From Buchnera aphidicola (Takecallis taiwana) (GTDB taxonomy: Bacteria > Pseudomonadota > Gammaproteobacteria > Enterobacterales > Enterobacteriaceae), in the NCBI RefSeq assembly GCF_039355125.1, contig NZ_CP134979.1, positions 164,890 to 228,889 of the forward strand: 64,000 nt of DNA. Direction: 5' to 3'. Every line of letters begins with the position of its first letter. The stretch's first letter is position 1. Made by a program: the position numbers and the translations under genes. Of the stretch, positions 51,418 through 61,790 are shown one piece after another. The notes beneath the pieces were generated by a model. The model was not told where the DNA came from. It did not search any database and was given only the letters and a program-made list of their open reading frames with translations.

Positions 51418-52418
51418 AATAGATCTCTTGTAGATATTATTTTTATATGTTGATCAATGGCTCCGCTTTGTATTTTTTGAAGGGCTATTTTTGTATTAAT
51501 TTTAAGATTTTCATACCCGAAAAGTTTCAATAAAATAGCTGTATTAATTGCGATTAAATATTGATATTCAATATCACCAAAACCTTTGCTTACATTATGA
51601 AAAAGATGACAATTTTCTGTAATCGTATTTTTCTGAATTGAAGATTTTAATATTCTATTAATACCAAAGTCTTCTGGATATAATGTATACGTAATAATTT
51701 TGCCGCAATTTATTTCAGCTATATGCGTAATATCATGTAATGTAATTTCATCCATGCCGCCACTATGTAAAATAATTGCTCGTTCATAATTTAATTGATT
51801 TAAAATTTTTGCGAATGGCAATATTAAATGTGGAGAATATACTCCAATAACAGAAAAATTAGGTTTAGATGGATTTAATAATGGCCCCAATAAATTAAAT
51901 ATAGTTCTAGTATGTAATTCTTTTCTTATTTGTGTGACTTTCTGAAAACCTGGGTGATATTGTGGTGCATATAAAAAACAAATATTCAAATCATCTAATT
52001 GTTTTTTAGAATTCTGAGCATTAATGTTGATATTAATATTATTTTTTTTTAGAATATCTGCAGAACCAAGGTTACTCGATATGCCATGATTACAATGTTT
52101 AATAATTTTACATCCAAGAGAAGCGGCTAATATAGCACTTGCTGTAGATATATTGATTGTATTAGCATTATCTCCTCCAGTACCTGCAATATCAGCAAAT
52201 GGATATTTAGGTTTTAAGAATGGTCTTGCATATTTATGACATGCTTTTACAGCACCTATAATTTCATTTATAGATACTGTACGTACTTTCATTGCAATTA
52301 ATATTGCTGTTAATTTGATTGTAGATATTTTATTTTTTATAATTTTTTTAAATAAATAATAACTTTCATATTCATTTAATTGTTGTAAAGAATATAATTT
52401 TTGTAATATTTTTCTCAT
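51414..52418 (-). CDS. trpD: Anthranilate phosphoribosyltransferase
   Basis: Transfers phosphoribosyl from PRPP to anthranilate. From ATG 52418 it is 334 residues; a TTG 12 bases upstream is also in frame. It has the PRPP motif AGTGGDNANTINIST, the NHGISSNLGSADIL segment and LGPLLNP. It is a stand-alone transferase, without the N-terminal TrpG domain fused to TrpD in E. coli. It leads the trpDCBA operon, while trpE and trpG are not in the window; in many Buchnera they are on a plasmid. Confidence 0.97.
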   Translation of the reverse strand: MRKILQKLYSLQQLNEYESYYLFKKIIKNKISTIKLTAILIAMKVRTVSINEIIGAVKACHKYARPFLKPKYPFADIAGTGGDNANTINISTASAILAASLGCKIIKHCNHGISSNLGSADILKKNNINININAQNSKKQLDDLNICFLYAPQYHPGFQKVTQIRKELHTRTIFNLLGPLLNPSKPNFSVIGVYSPHLILPFAKILNQLNYERAIILHSGGMDEITLHDITHIAEINCGKIITYTLYPEDFGINRILKSSIQKNTITENCHLFHNVSKGFGDIEYQYLIAINTAILLKLFGYENLKINTKIALQKIQSGAIDQHIKIISTRDLL

Positions 52419-53697
52419 ATTTATAATCAATCATGATTATATGATTTTTTATCATAATCATATTGTCTGGGTAAACTTTTATGATTAATTTTTTAATAAA
52501 AAAAAAATTAAAAATTTATTATTAATATAAAAATAATATAAAAAAAATATATTTACAATTATTTTATTTATATTATTATATTTACTTAATTTATAATAAA
52601 ACGGAAGATAACTTATATATTATAATATATATATTGTATTGATTTAATTTACTTTTTTATATAAAAGTAATAATAATTGTTATGTTTTTGTCTATTTTTT
52701 GAAAGATATAAAAGTTATTGTTTAAATAGTCAGACTACATATAATTTTTATCAATCTATTTAAATGCAGTAAAATATTCTATAAAAATATTTTTCTTATT
52801 ACTAATATATGAATATATTATTATTATAATAACCAAGTAAAAATATGTAGTACATGGATATATTGTATGTATAAAAACCGTATATATTATATGCATTATT
52901 GTCAGTATAAATAATAATATAATTTTATAAAAGACATTATTAATAATAATATTAAAAATATTGAATTTTACTATAAAAATATAAAAAAATGAATAACATA
53001 TATTATATAAAAATACAACTTATCAGTTGTATAAATTATTATTTAAAATAATATATTTAATTTAATAATAAATTTATACAATTAATATTTATGAATGATT
53101 ATTTAATAAATAAATTATATACAATATTATATATTACTTAAAATATATAAAATATGTTAATATATCATATTTTTTAACGGAAATTATAATTAGTATATTA
53201 TTTCAAATTATTTTTTAATTAGTGTAATACATTGATTTTTAGATATGTCAGGTGTTAATAACCAATAATGATAGTTATTATATAAATTTAAAGCTTAATT
53301 TATACAATTAATAAGTCAATATATTTAATATAAAATTTCAAATCTTGTATAAAAAATTTGAAAAATTGAGATACATAAGTTATCCTGCTTTTGAATAAAA
53401 ATATTATTAATTAAAATTGATACTTATTATATAGTCTTTTATGATAATTTTAAAAATTTTTTATGTTATCGTATATCACTTTAAAATTTTAATATTATGT
53501 TTGTATATTGGATGTTATTTGATACATTATAGTTTTAATAACAACAATGTGATAATGTTTATTACCTTATTTAACAGAATAATTGTAATATTTTATATAT
53601 AAGATATAAAAATTATTTAATATATTTTCATATTTATATTATATTTAATATATGAAAAATTTTATAATAAGTTTTAAAAAAAATAATTATATTAATT
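52419..53697. other. 1.28-kb gene-free AT-rich region
   Basis: Between the divergent trpD and rlmN. No reading frame of 60 codons or more exists on either strand, and I recognise no tRNA, ncRNA or coding remnant. Base composition is extremely AT-rich even for this genome. It must contain the trp operon and rlmN promoters. The simplest reading is an old gene or genes decayed beyond recognition, since comparable regions in Buchnera relatives hold additional genes. Confidence 0.7.
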
Positions 53698-54783
53698 ATG
53701 AATATTGATGCATATGATCCAAATATTAAAAAAGTAAATTTATTAAATCTGGACCGTACTAAAATGCGAAATTTTATGCATACAATAAATGAAAAAAATT
53801 TTAGAGCGGATCAAATAATGCATTGGATCTATCAACGTTTTTGTTCCAATTTTGATCATATGACTAATCTAACAACCATGTTGCGATGTAAGTTAAAAGA
53901 AGTAAGTTGTATAGAATTTCCGTATATAATCAAAGAAATAATATCTGAAGATTATACAATTAAATGGTTAATTTCTGTACCGAATGGAGTGATTGAAACA
54001 ATATATATTCCTGAAAAAAAAAGAGGTACGTTATGTATTTCATCGCAAGTAGGATGTGCTTTAAAATGTCAGTTTTGTGCAACTGGTATAAATGGATTTA
54101 CACGCAATTTATTAGTTTCAGAAATTGTTGGTCAAATTTGGTTAGCATATCAAAAAATTAATAATAATATACATTGTATACATTATCCCATTACTAATAT
54201 AGTATTTATGGGTATGGGTGAACCGTTATTAAATTTACATAACGTAATTACTGCATTAAATATTATATCTGATTCATGTGGGTTTCGTATTTCAAAAAAA
54301 AAAATCGTCATATCAACAGCAGGGATAGTACCGGCTTTAGACCAATTATCTAAATCATATGATGTAAAATTAGCTATTTCATTACATGCATCAAATGATA
54401 TGATTAGAAATCAATTAATGCCGATTAATAAAAAATATAATATTGCAGCTTTGTTAGAATCAGTATTGAAATTTTTTAAACAATCACAATTGAATAAGCA
54501 TGGTATAACTATTGAATATATTATGTTACATAATATAAATGATTCCATTATACATGCTAAGGAATTAGTTAAAATTTTACATAAAATACCGAGTAAAATT
54601 AATTTAATTCCTTGGAATTACTTACCAAATAGTGATTTACAATGTAGTAGTATTAATACAATACATTCATTTTCTAAATATTTAATAAATAAAGGTTTGA
54701 TTACTACTATACGTAAAACAAGAGGTCAAGATATTCAAGCTGCATGCGGGCAATTAACAGGCAGTAATCGTACAATCGAATAA
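53698..54783 (+). CDS. rlmN: Dual-specificity 23S rRNA/tRNA m2A methyltransferase
   Basis: Radical-SAM enzyme methylating C2 of A2503 in 23S rRNA and A37 of some tRNAs. The 361 residues (E. coli 384, with the difference in the C-terminal tail) have the cluster cysteines Cys120, Cys124, Cys127 (CALKCQFC), Cys113, the GMGEPLLN motif and catalytic Cys350 in AACGQL. An in-frame A11 run (54294-54304) precedes the central domain. In relatives ispG lies between rlmN and hisS; here hisS follows after 61 bases. Confidence 0.96.
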   Translation: MNIDAYDPNIKKVNLLNLDRTKMRNFMHTINEKNFRADQIMHWIYQRFCSNFDHMTNLTTMLRCKLKEVSCIEFPYIIKEIISEDYTIKWLISVPNGVIETIYIPEKKRGTLCISSQVGCALKCQFCATGINGFTRNLLVSEIVGQIWLAYQKINNNIHCIHYPITNIVFMGMGEPLLNLHNVITALNIISDSCGFRISKKKIVISTAGIVPALDQLSKSYDVKLAISLHASNDMIRNQLMPINKKYNIAALLESVLKFFKQSQLNKHGITIEYIMLHNINDSIIHAKELVKILHKIPSKINLIPWNYLPNSDLQCSSINTIHSFSKYLINKGLITTIRKTRGQDIQAACGQLTGSNRTIE

Positions 54784-54844
54784 ATATATGATTTTTTATA
54801 TCAAAAAAATATTTTAATTATTTATATATCTATAGGAATATTTT

Positions 54845-56119
54845 GTGAATTATTTTTTTCAATCTATCAAAGGTATGCATGATTATCTTCCAGAACATAC
54901 GATTATATGGAATAAAATAGAAAATATATTTAAAAAAATACTATATAGTTATGGTTATTTTGAAATTAAGCTACCTATATTAGAAAAAACAACTTTGTTT
55001 CAAGCGTCAATAGGAGATATGACTGATATTGTTAGTAAAGAAATGTATTCATTTAATGATAAAAATAATCATAGCATGACTTTACGTCCAGAAGCAACAA
55101 CAAGTTGTGTACGATCGGTGATTCAAAATAAACTGTTATATCATCAAAAACAAAAATTATGGTATTATGGACCTATGTTTAGGTATGAACGTCCTCAAAA
55201 AGGGCGATATCGTCAATTTTACCAATTTGGTTTAGAAACTTTTGGATTTTTAAATTTAGATATTGAATTGGAATTAATTATATTAATAAATAAATTGTGG
55301 ATACAATTAGGTATTACACATGCTATTACATTAGAGATTAATTCTATTGGTTTATTTTCTGAAAGAACAAGATATCAAATAGAACTACTAAATTTTTTAA
55401 AACAACATACATCTATTTGTGATAAAAATTTAGTTAAGCAATATCATAAAAATCCTTTAAGGATTTTAGATAGCAAAAATGAAAATATACAACGTATGTT
55501 ATTAAAAGCACCCAACCTAATCGACTTTATTAATAAAAAATCAAGATCGCGTTTTGAGAAATTATGTAATTTAATGATCGAATTGAATATTCCATACACT
55601 ATAAATTATAAATTAATTCGTGGATTAGATTATTATAATGATACAGTATTTGAATGGAAATCCAATTGTATAGGATCACAAAACGCAATATGCGCAGGTG
55701 GTCGGTATGATACATTAGTAAAACGATTATTTGGTCCAGATACCCCAGCTGTTGGTTTAGCAATCGGTATGGATCGTTTAGTTTTGTTAGTAAAATCATT
55801 GAATATTTTTTCTATAAACAATATAACGACTGATATTTATATTTTTTTTAATAACCAATCTATTATAAATCGTGTAATATTTATATCTGAAAAAATTAGA
55901 CATGAATTTCCTAAATTAAAAATATTATTAGAATTTCAATCTAAACAAATAAACAAAATATTGAATAATATGAAAAAATATTCTACTAAGATAATATTAT
56001 TTATTTACGGGCATGATACAATTAATATATATAATGTTATTAATCATCAACATAACACAGCAAACGAAAGTAACATTATTTGTATAATAAAAAAATTTTT
56101 TAATTTTCATATTAAATAG
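54845..56119 (+). CDS. hisS: Histidyl-tRNA synthetase
   Basis: Class II synthetase charging tRNA-His. The 424 residues equal the E. coli length. It starts at GTG 54845 with AGGA eight bases upstream, aligning with the E. coli start (SIKGMHDYLPEH). Motif 2 (MFRYERPQKGRYRQFYQFG), the histidine-binding LIRGLDYYNDTVFEW and AGGRYD, and motif 3 (GLAIGMDRLVLL) are intact. The C-terminal anticodon domain is more diverged. Confidence 0.96.
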   Translation: MNYFFQSIKGMHDYLPEHTIIWNKIENIFKKILYSYGYFEIKLPILEKTTLFQASIGDMTDIVSKEMYSFNDKNNHSMTLRPEATTSCVRSVIQNKLLYHQKQKLWYYGPMFRYERPQKGRYRQFYQFGLETFGFLNLDIELELIILINKLWIQLGITHAITLEINSIGLFSERTRYQIELLNFLKQHTSICDKNLVKQYHKNPLRILDSKNENIQRMLLKAPNLIDFINKKSRSRFEKLCNLMIELNIPYTINYKLIRGLDYYNDTVFEWKSNCIGSQNAICAGGRYDTLVKRLFGPDTPAVGLAIGMDRLVLLVKSLNIFSINNITTDIYIFFNNQSIINRVIFISEKIRHEFPKLKILLEFQSKQINKILNNMKKYSTKIILFIYGHDTINIYNVINHQHNTANESNIICIIKKFFNFHIK

Positions 56120-56212
56120 TATTATGAAAAATATATAATTATTATAAATTAAATATCAATTTTATATTTTTATATAAATATATAAAATATTATTATTGTT
56201 TAAGGATTTTAC

Positions 56213-57466
56213 ATGTTACAATATAAAACGTTAAATTTACAATCTGACACAGAATTATGGTATTATATTAAACAGGAAATTTTACGACAGGAACAAAATA
56301 TAGCATTAATTGCTTCAGAAAATTATGCTAGTTTATCAGTGATGCAAGCGCAAGGATCCCAATTAACTAATAAATATGCTGAAGGATATCCTGGAAAAAG
56401 ATATTATGGAGGTTGTAATTTTGTTGATCATATTGAAATATTAGCAATAAATCGTGCCAAGAAATTATTTCAAGCAGATTATGCGAATGTGCAACCACAT
56501 TCTGGATCTCAAGCAAATTTTGCAGTATATTCGGCTTTATTAAAACCTGGTGACCTAATTTTAGGCATGGATTTATCTCATGGAGGGCATTTAACACATG
56601 GCGCAAAAATAAATAATTCGGGTAAAATTTATAATGCAATTACATATGGTTTAAATAAATCGGGTAATATTGATTATGAAAATTTGGCATATCTTGCTAA
56701 AAAACATAGACCTAAAATGATTATTGGAGGATTTTCTTCTTTTTCAAGATATGTAGATTGGAAAAAAATGCGCGAAATATCTAATAATATTGGAGCGTAT
56801 TTATTAATTGATATGGCGCATGTAGCTGGATTAGTTGCAGCAAATTTGTATCCTAATCCTATACAACATGCTCATGTAGTTACAACAACTACACATAAAA
56901 CACTATCTGGACCAAGAGGGGGTTTAATTCTTTCAGCTAATCAAGATGAAATGTTTTATAAAAAATTAAATTCTGCAGTTTTTCCAGGTATGCAAGGTGG
57001 TCCCTTGATGCATGTTATTGCTGCTAAAGCAGTAGCATTTCAAGAAGCATTACAACCAGATTTCAAAATTTATCAAACGCAAATATTAAAGAATGCAAAA
57101 ATTATGGTTGAAACGTTTATAAAACAAAACTTTAATATTATTTCCAATGGTACAGATAATCATCTTTTTTTAATAAATTTACATAATAAAAACATAACTG
57201 GTAAAAAAGCAGAGGATATTTTACAATTAGCAAATATTACAGTAAATAAAAATAGTATTCCTAATGATAAAAATAATCCTTTTGTTACATCAGGTATTCG
57301 TATTGGTACACCGGCTATTACTAGAAGAGGTTTGAAAGAATATGAATCGCAAATTATCGCAAAATGGATTATTGATATTATTCATGATTATGATAACCTT
57401 AAAAAAATATTAAATATTAAAAACCAAGTTCTTGAATTATGTAAACAATATCCTGTATATAAATAA
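56213..57466 (+). CDS. glyA: Serine hydroxymethyltransferase
   Basis: PLP enzyme interconverting serine and glycine while loading one-carbon units on tetrahydrofolate. The 417 residues equal E. coli GlyA. PLP lysine Lys229 lies in [21 protein letters not shown] and [14 protein letters not shown] are conserved. The ATG has TAAGGAT upstream. The sequence is highly conserved. Confidence 0.97.
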   Translation: MLQYKTLNLQSDTELWYYIKQEILRQEQNIALIASENYASLSVMQAQGSQLTNKYAEGYPGKRYYGGCNFVDHIEILAINRAKKLFQADYANVQPHSGSQANFAVYSALLKPGDLILGMDLSHGGHLTHGAKINNSGKIYNAITYGLNKSGNIDYENLAYLAKKHRPKMIIGGFSSFSRYVDWKKMREISNNIGAYLLIDMAHVAGLVAANLYPNPIQHAHVVTTTTHKTLSGPRGGLILSANQDEMFYKKLNSAVFPGMQGGPLMHVIAAKAVAFQEALQPDFKIYQTQILKNAKIMVETFIKQNFNIISNGTDNHLFLINLHNKNITGKKAEDILQLANITVNKNSIPNDKNNPFVTSGIRIGTPAITRRGLKEYESQIIAKWIIDIIHDYDNLKKILNIKNQVLELCKQYPVYK

Positions 57467-57473
57467 TTGTTGC

Positions 57474-57505
57474 ATATAGTTATGAATTTACATACATAAC
57501 TATAT
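57474..57505. terminator. Hairpin between glyA and bioD
   Basis: A perfect 11-bp stem, ATATAGTTATG (57474-57484) with CATAACTATAT (57495-57505), and a 10-base loop. It is followed on the plus strand by TTTATTATATTTT. It lies between the convergent glyA and bioD. Confidence 0.65.
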
Positions 57506-57521
57506 TTATTATATTTTAGTA

Positions 57522-58190
57522 TTATTCGGGAAGTAAAATATTATTATTATTTACATTTATATTATTAATATTATTAATATGGGGAATCATACCTAAAAAA
57601 GGTGCTTTTATATACTGTTTTATTGTATATATATAATTTAAAAAATATTTTTCATAATGTGCGCAATTTGCAAACCAGCCTGCAAATTTTAAACCAGATT
57701 TAACAATAGATTCGGATGTTAAAATAGCATGATTAATACAACCTAATTTTATCGCAATAACTAACATAACAGGAATATTTTCTTTTTTAATCCATTCAGA
57801 TAAAGTAATATTTCGAAATATTGGTGTAGCCCATCCCCCTATCCCTTCGATAAGAATCCAATTTGCTTTTTTTTGAATACTTTGTAATGTATGGGATAGT
57901 TTTTTAAAGCTAATATTATTTTTTTTACAATTAATAAAATTAGGAGGTATACTATTATAAAAAGTATATGGATTAATTTCTTGATATTGTAATGTAGAAA
58001 CACTATATTTTTGTAACAGTATCGCATCACTATTCTGTAATCCATACATTGTGTGTATACAACCGCTAGACACTGGTTTATATCCAGCTGAATGAAATCC
58101 TAGTGTTGCAGCTTTTTTTAATAAAAATATTGATACTATTGTTTTTCCTACATTTGTATCCGTTCCAGTAATAAACCATTTTTTTATCAT
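57522..58190 (-). CDS. bioD: Dethiobiotin synthetase
   Basis: ATP-dependent ring closure of DAPA with CO2 to dethiobiotin. From ATG 58190 it is 222 residues (E. coli 225), with the P-loop GTDTNVGKT (9-17), YKPVSSG and EGIGGWATP. A TTG 30 bases upstream is in frame but adds residues with no counterpart. In E. coli bioF and bioC lie between bioB and bioD; both are absent here. Confidence 0.95.
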   Translation of the reverse strand: MIKKWFITGTDTNVGKTIVSIFLLKKAATLGFHSAGYKPVSSGCIHTMYGLQNSDAILLQKYSVSTLQYQEINPYTFYNSIPPNFINCKKNNISFKKLSHTLQSIQKKANWILIEGIGGWATPIFRNITLSEWIKKENIPVMLVIAIKLGCINHAILTSESIVKSGLKFAGWFANCAHYEKYFLNYIYTIKQYIKAPFLGMIPHINNINNINVNNNNILLPE

Positions 58191-58279
58191 ATTTAATATT
58201 ATATGTTTTAAATAAATCAATCCTGTATACTACCTATTTAAAATAGGTAGAATTATAATTATAAAAATATAATATAAAA

Positions 58280-59293
58280 TTATTTTGATAAAGCATTATA
58301 ATAATTTTTTGTTTGTTGAGCATGTTTATGTATTATTTTATCATTTTTAATACTATGTTTTTTGGCATACAAACCTAATTTATGAAACAATTTTAAATCT
58401 TTTTCTTCAGTTGGATTTGGTGTAGTTAATAATTTACATCCATAAAATATAGAATTCGCTCCTGCAATAAAACATAATGCCTGCATATTTTGACTCATAT
58501 TTTCACGTCCAGCTGATAATCTAATATACGATTTAGGCATCATAATTCTAGTGACTGCAATTGTTTTAATAAAATCAAAATCTTCAATATTTTGATTACG
58601 TTCTAAAGGTGTACCTGGGATTTTAACTAGCATGTTCATTGGAATACTTTCAGGAGCTTTAGTTAAATTAGATAATTGTATTAGTAATTCAGCTCGGTCA
58701 TTAAGATTTTCTCCTAAACCTAATATACCTCCCGAACAAACTTTAATACCTGAATTTCTAACAATATTTAATGTATCTAATCGTTCCTGATATGTACGTG
58801 TTGTAATAATTTTACTATAAAATCGTGGCGAAGTATCTAAATTATGATTATAAAAATCTAATCCTGCAGAAAATAATCTTTCTGCTTGACTTTGATTAAT
58901 ACTTCCTAATGTCATGCATGTTTCTAAACCCATGTCTTTAATTTTTTTAATAATTTTAATTAAGTACGGCATATCTCGTTCTTTAGGGTTTTTCCATGCA
59001 GCTCCCATACAAAATCGGTTTGAACCGGATTTTTTTGCTTTTTTGGCTGCGTCCAATACTTTTGAAATTTCTAAAAGTTTTTCATTTTTTACATTGGTTT
59101 TATATCGTGAACTTTGTGCACAATATTTACAATCTTCAGGACATAAACCAGTTTTTATAGATAATAAAGTACTAATTTGAATTTCGTTTGGATTAAAATA
59201 TTTACGGTGTACTGTTTGAGCGTTAAATATTAAATCTAAAAATGGCATTTCAAATAACATGTTAACTTCTTCAATTTTCCATATTTTTTTCAT
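58280..59293 (-). CDS. bioB: Biotin synthase
   Basis: Radical-SAM enzyme inserting sulfur into dethiobiotin. From ATG 59293 it has 337 residues (E. coli 346), with the cluster motif CPEDCKYC (Cys51, Cys55, Cys58), the conserved [12 protein letters not shown] and the arginine ligand segment RLSAGRENM. Divergent from bioA across 79 bases; upstream of bioD on the same strand. Confidence 0.97.
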   Translation of the reverse strand: MKKIWKIEEVNMLFEMPFLDLIFNAQTVHRKYFNPNEIQISTLLSIKTGLCPEDCKYCAQSSRYKTNVKNEKLLEISKVLDAAKKAKKSGSNRFCMGAAWKNPKERDMPYLIKIIKKIKDMGLETCMTLGSINQSQAERLFSAGLDFYNHNLDTSPRFYSKIITTRTYQERLDTLNIVRNSGIKVCSGGILGLGENLNDRAELLIQLSNLTKAPESIPMNMLVKIPGTPLERNQNIEDFDFIKTIAVTRIMMPKSYIRLSAGRENMSQNMQALCFIAGANSIFYGCKLLTTPNPTEEKDLKLFHKLGLYAKKHSIKNDKIIHKHAQQTKNYYNALSK

Positions 59294-59372
59294 ATTTAAT
59301 TCCAAAAAATTATATTTTATATAAATGATTATTTATAATAAGATATCTAATATTTCAATACAATATCATGCT

Positions 59373-60662
59373 ATGAAACAAAATAATTTACAATTTAATA
59401 CAAAACATATTTGGCATCCATATGATTCTATAATAAAACCGCTACCATGTTATATGATTCAATCAGCATATGGAGTATATTTGCATTTACAATCTGGTGT
59501 AAAAATTATTGATGGTATGTCATCTTGGTGGTCTGTAATACATGGATATAATCATCCTATTTTAAAAAATAGTTTAATTACACAAATTAATCATATTACG
59601 CACATTATGTTTGGTGGTATAATACATAAACCGGCTATATTGTTATGTCAAGAATTATTAAAAATTTTACCTAAAAAACTAGAATGTATTTTTTTATGTG
59701 ATTCAGGGTCTGTAGCAATTGAAGTAGCTATGAAAATGGCATTACAGTATTACAGTAAAAGTAAAAATAATAAAAAAATATTTTTAACAATACGTAATGG
59801 ATATCATGGTGATACATTTTCTGCAATTTCAGTTTGTGACCCTAAAAATTCTATGCATACATTATATAAGACAATATTACCCAAACACTTCTTTGCAGAT
59901 ACGCCAAATATATTTTTTCAAGAACATTGGCATAATTATGATATTTTTTCTTTTCTTAACCTAATTGTGAATCATTCCTATAAAATTGCTGGCGTGATTT
60001 TAGAACCAATATTACAAGGCATTGGAGGCATGAAATTTTATCATGTAGAATATTTAAAACAAATACGATTGTTATGTAATATATATAAAATTCCATTAAT
60101 TATCGACGAAATAGCAACAGGATTTGGACGAACTGGTAAAATGTTTGCTTACGAATATGCTAATATTATCCCAGATATATTATGTATAGGTAAAGCATTA
60201 ACTGGTGGTATGATGAGTTTAGCTGCTACGATTACTACAAAAAATATCGCTCATCGTATTAGCAAAAATTACCCATACAAATTTATGCATGGGCCAACAT
60301 TCATGGGTAATCCATTAGCATGTTTTGTTGCACAAAAAAATATTTCTTTATTAAGGAAAAATATATGGAAAAAACAAGTATATTATATTGAACAATATTT
60401 TAAAAACCAATTATTTTTATTATTAAATCATCCTAGAGTTTATACAGTCAGAGTATTGGGTGCAATTGCTGTTATTGAATGTTATCATAATATTAATCTG
60501 AAATTAATACAAAAATTTTTTGTTAATTACGGTGTATGGATTAGACCTTTTAAAAAAATAATTTATTTAACCCCTCCGTATATTATTAAAAAAACACAAT
60601 TATATAAATTAATATATTCAATTAAGTTAGCGATTCAAAATAATACTTTATTTATTTGTTAA
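59373..60662 (+). CDS. bioA: DAPA aminotransferase
   Basis: SAM-dependent transamination of KAPA to DAPA. From ATG 59373 the protein is 429 residues, exactly E. coli BioA, and aligns from its first residue (KHIWHPYDS). The earlier ATG at 59325 would add 16 residues without counterpart. PLP site Asp245 (IDEIATGFGRTG) and Lys274 (CIGKALTGG), plus MSSWWSVIHGYNHP, are intact. The 79-base spacer to bioB shows no recognisable BirA operator. Confidence 0.96.
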   Translation: MKQNNLQFNTKHIWHPYDSIIKPLPCYMIQSAYGVYLHLQSGVKIIDGMSSWWSVIHGYNHPILKNSLITQINHITHIMFGGIIHKPAILLCQELLKILPKKLECIFLCDSGSVAIEVAMKMALQYYSKSKNNKKIFLTIRNGYHGDTFSAISVCDPKNSMHTLYKTILPKHFFADTPNIFFQEHWHNYDIFSFLNLIVNHSYKIAGVILEPILQGIGGMKFYHVEYLKQIRLLCNIYKIPLIIDEIATGFGRTGKMFAYEYANIIPDILCIGKALTGGMMSLAATITTKNIAHRISKNYPYKFMHGPTFMGNPLACFVAQKNISLLRKNIWKKQVYYIEQYFKNQLFLLLNHPRVYTVRVLGAIAVIECYHNINLKLIQKFFVNYGVWIRPFKKIIYLTPPYIIKKTQLYKLIYSIKLAIQNNTLFIC

Positions 60663-60683
60663 ATATATAATTCATTTGTGATA

Positions 60684-60715
60684 TTACTATATCTAGTATA
60701 TAGCGGATATAGTAA
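60684..60715. terminator. Hairpin between bioA and pgl
   Basis: A perfect 10-bp stem, TTACTATATC (60684-60693) with GATATAGTAA (60706-60715), and a 12-base loop between the convergent bioA and pgl. No strong T tract on either side. Confidence 0.5.
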
Positions 60716-60749
60716 CATGTTTAATAAAAATAATCACTTTACTTATATA

Positions 60750-61748
60750 TTATATTGCATAACTTATTATCCATGTTGGATTTATACCTGTGGGGTATTT
60801 ATATAATAAATATAATAAACCATTCTCCATAGAAATATTATATACTGCAATAGTATTATCTTGTTGTCCAACTACAATTAAATATTGGTTATCATGGTTT
60901 ATAAGAAATGATTTTGGTTGTTTAACTGTGTTAATTTGACTGATATAACTTAATGTATAATTAATATTAACTTTAAAAATCGTAATTGTACTGTACATCC
61001 TATCAGAAGCATATAAATATTTTCCACATGATGTCATATGAATATCTGCAGACCAAAAAGAATTATTGTTTATTTTTTTATTCAATAAGTTAATATTTTG
61101 TATATTTTGTATGTTGTTTTTATCATTATTTATTTTCCAAACATCAATTGTACCATTTAATTCATTAATACTATAACAATAATCTTTTTTGTTATGAAAA
61201 ATAATATGTCTAGGTCCAGATTGTATAGAACATGTAATATATTTCAAAAATTTTAATGGCAACACTGCATGTTTTAATAATTGAAATAAATAAATACGAT
61301 TATTTAATAAAGATGGCACAATAACTAATTTCTGTGATAAATTTAATTTTACTGAATGACAACCCTTAATATGTTCAATAATTTGTATAGGTGCTGTAGG
61401 TATATGTTTTTGATCAATTTTACTAATACTTAAACAACCATCATGATAGTAACTACAAAATAAAAAATTTTCGTTTTGATCAAAAGTCAAATAATTTGGA
61501 CTATATGGAATATTTTGTGAACCTATTTTATTTAATATACCATTAGGTAAAATATCATAAACTAATATTTGATACTGTGGTCGTATACCAATATATAGTT
61601 TATTACGTGTTTTCGAAATAATAATTGGTTGTCCCTCATTTCCTGCAGTATCTATTACTTGTATTAAATACATTTCACCTGTATATGATAATTCCCAAAC
61701 CTCAATTGATTGATTACCAGCTGTGACTATATAAAGAAATTGTTTCAT
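60750..61748 (-). CDS. pgl: 6-phosphogluconolactonase
   Basis: Hydrolyses 6-phosphogluconolactone in the oxidative pentose phosphate path. From ATG 61748 it is 332 residues (E. coli YbhE/Pgl 331), a seven-bladed beta-propeller with recurring motifs such as GPRHIIFH, YCYSINELNGTIDVW and ADIHMTSCGKYLYASDR. The start aligns with E. coli MKQ; an in-frame GTG 15 bases upstream is less likely. It lies 42 bases downstream of mfd on the same strand. Confidence 0.95.
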   Translation of the reverse strand: MKQFLYIVTAGNQSIEVWELSYTGEMYLIQVIDTAGNEGQPIIISKTRNKLYIGIRPQYQILVYDILPNGILNKIGSQNIPYSPNYLTFDQNENFLFCSYYHDGCLSISKIDQKHIPTAPIQIIEHIKGCHSVKLNLSQKLVIVPSLLNNRIYLFQLLKHAVLPLKFLKYITCSIQSGPRHIIFHNKKDYCYSINELNGTIDVWKINNDKNNIQNIQNINLLNKKINNNSFWSADIHMTSCGKYLYASDRMYSTITIFKVNINYTLSYISQINTVKQPKSFLINHDNQYLIVVGQQDNTIAVYNISMENGLLYLLYKYPTGINPTWIISYAI

Positions 61749-61790
61749 AATATGGTGGTCCACTATAATTTTTTATAAAATTATTACTAT

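Noticed and set aside
52419-53697. Replication origin, CRISPR array or integrated element in the large gene-free region
   Set aside because: No direct repeats with regular spacing, no cluster of DnaA-box-like words, no terminal repeats or transposase fragment; only AT-rich low-complexity sequence.
56367-56639. 90-codon minus-strand frame in glyA
   Set aside because: Antisense shadow of a strongly conserved enzyme gene.
59294-59372. bioA/bioB divergent spacer as a BirA operator
   Set aside because: No inverted repeat of the TTGTAAACC type or other convincing dyad is present.
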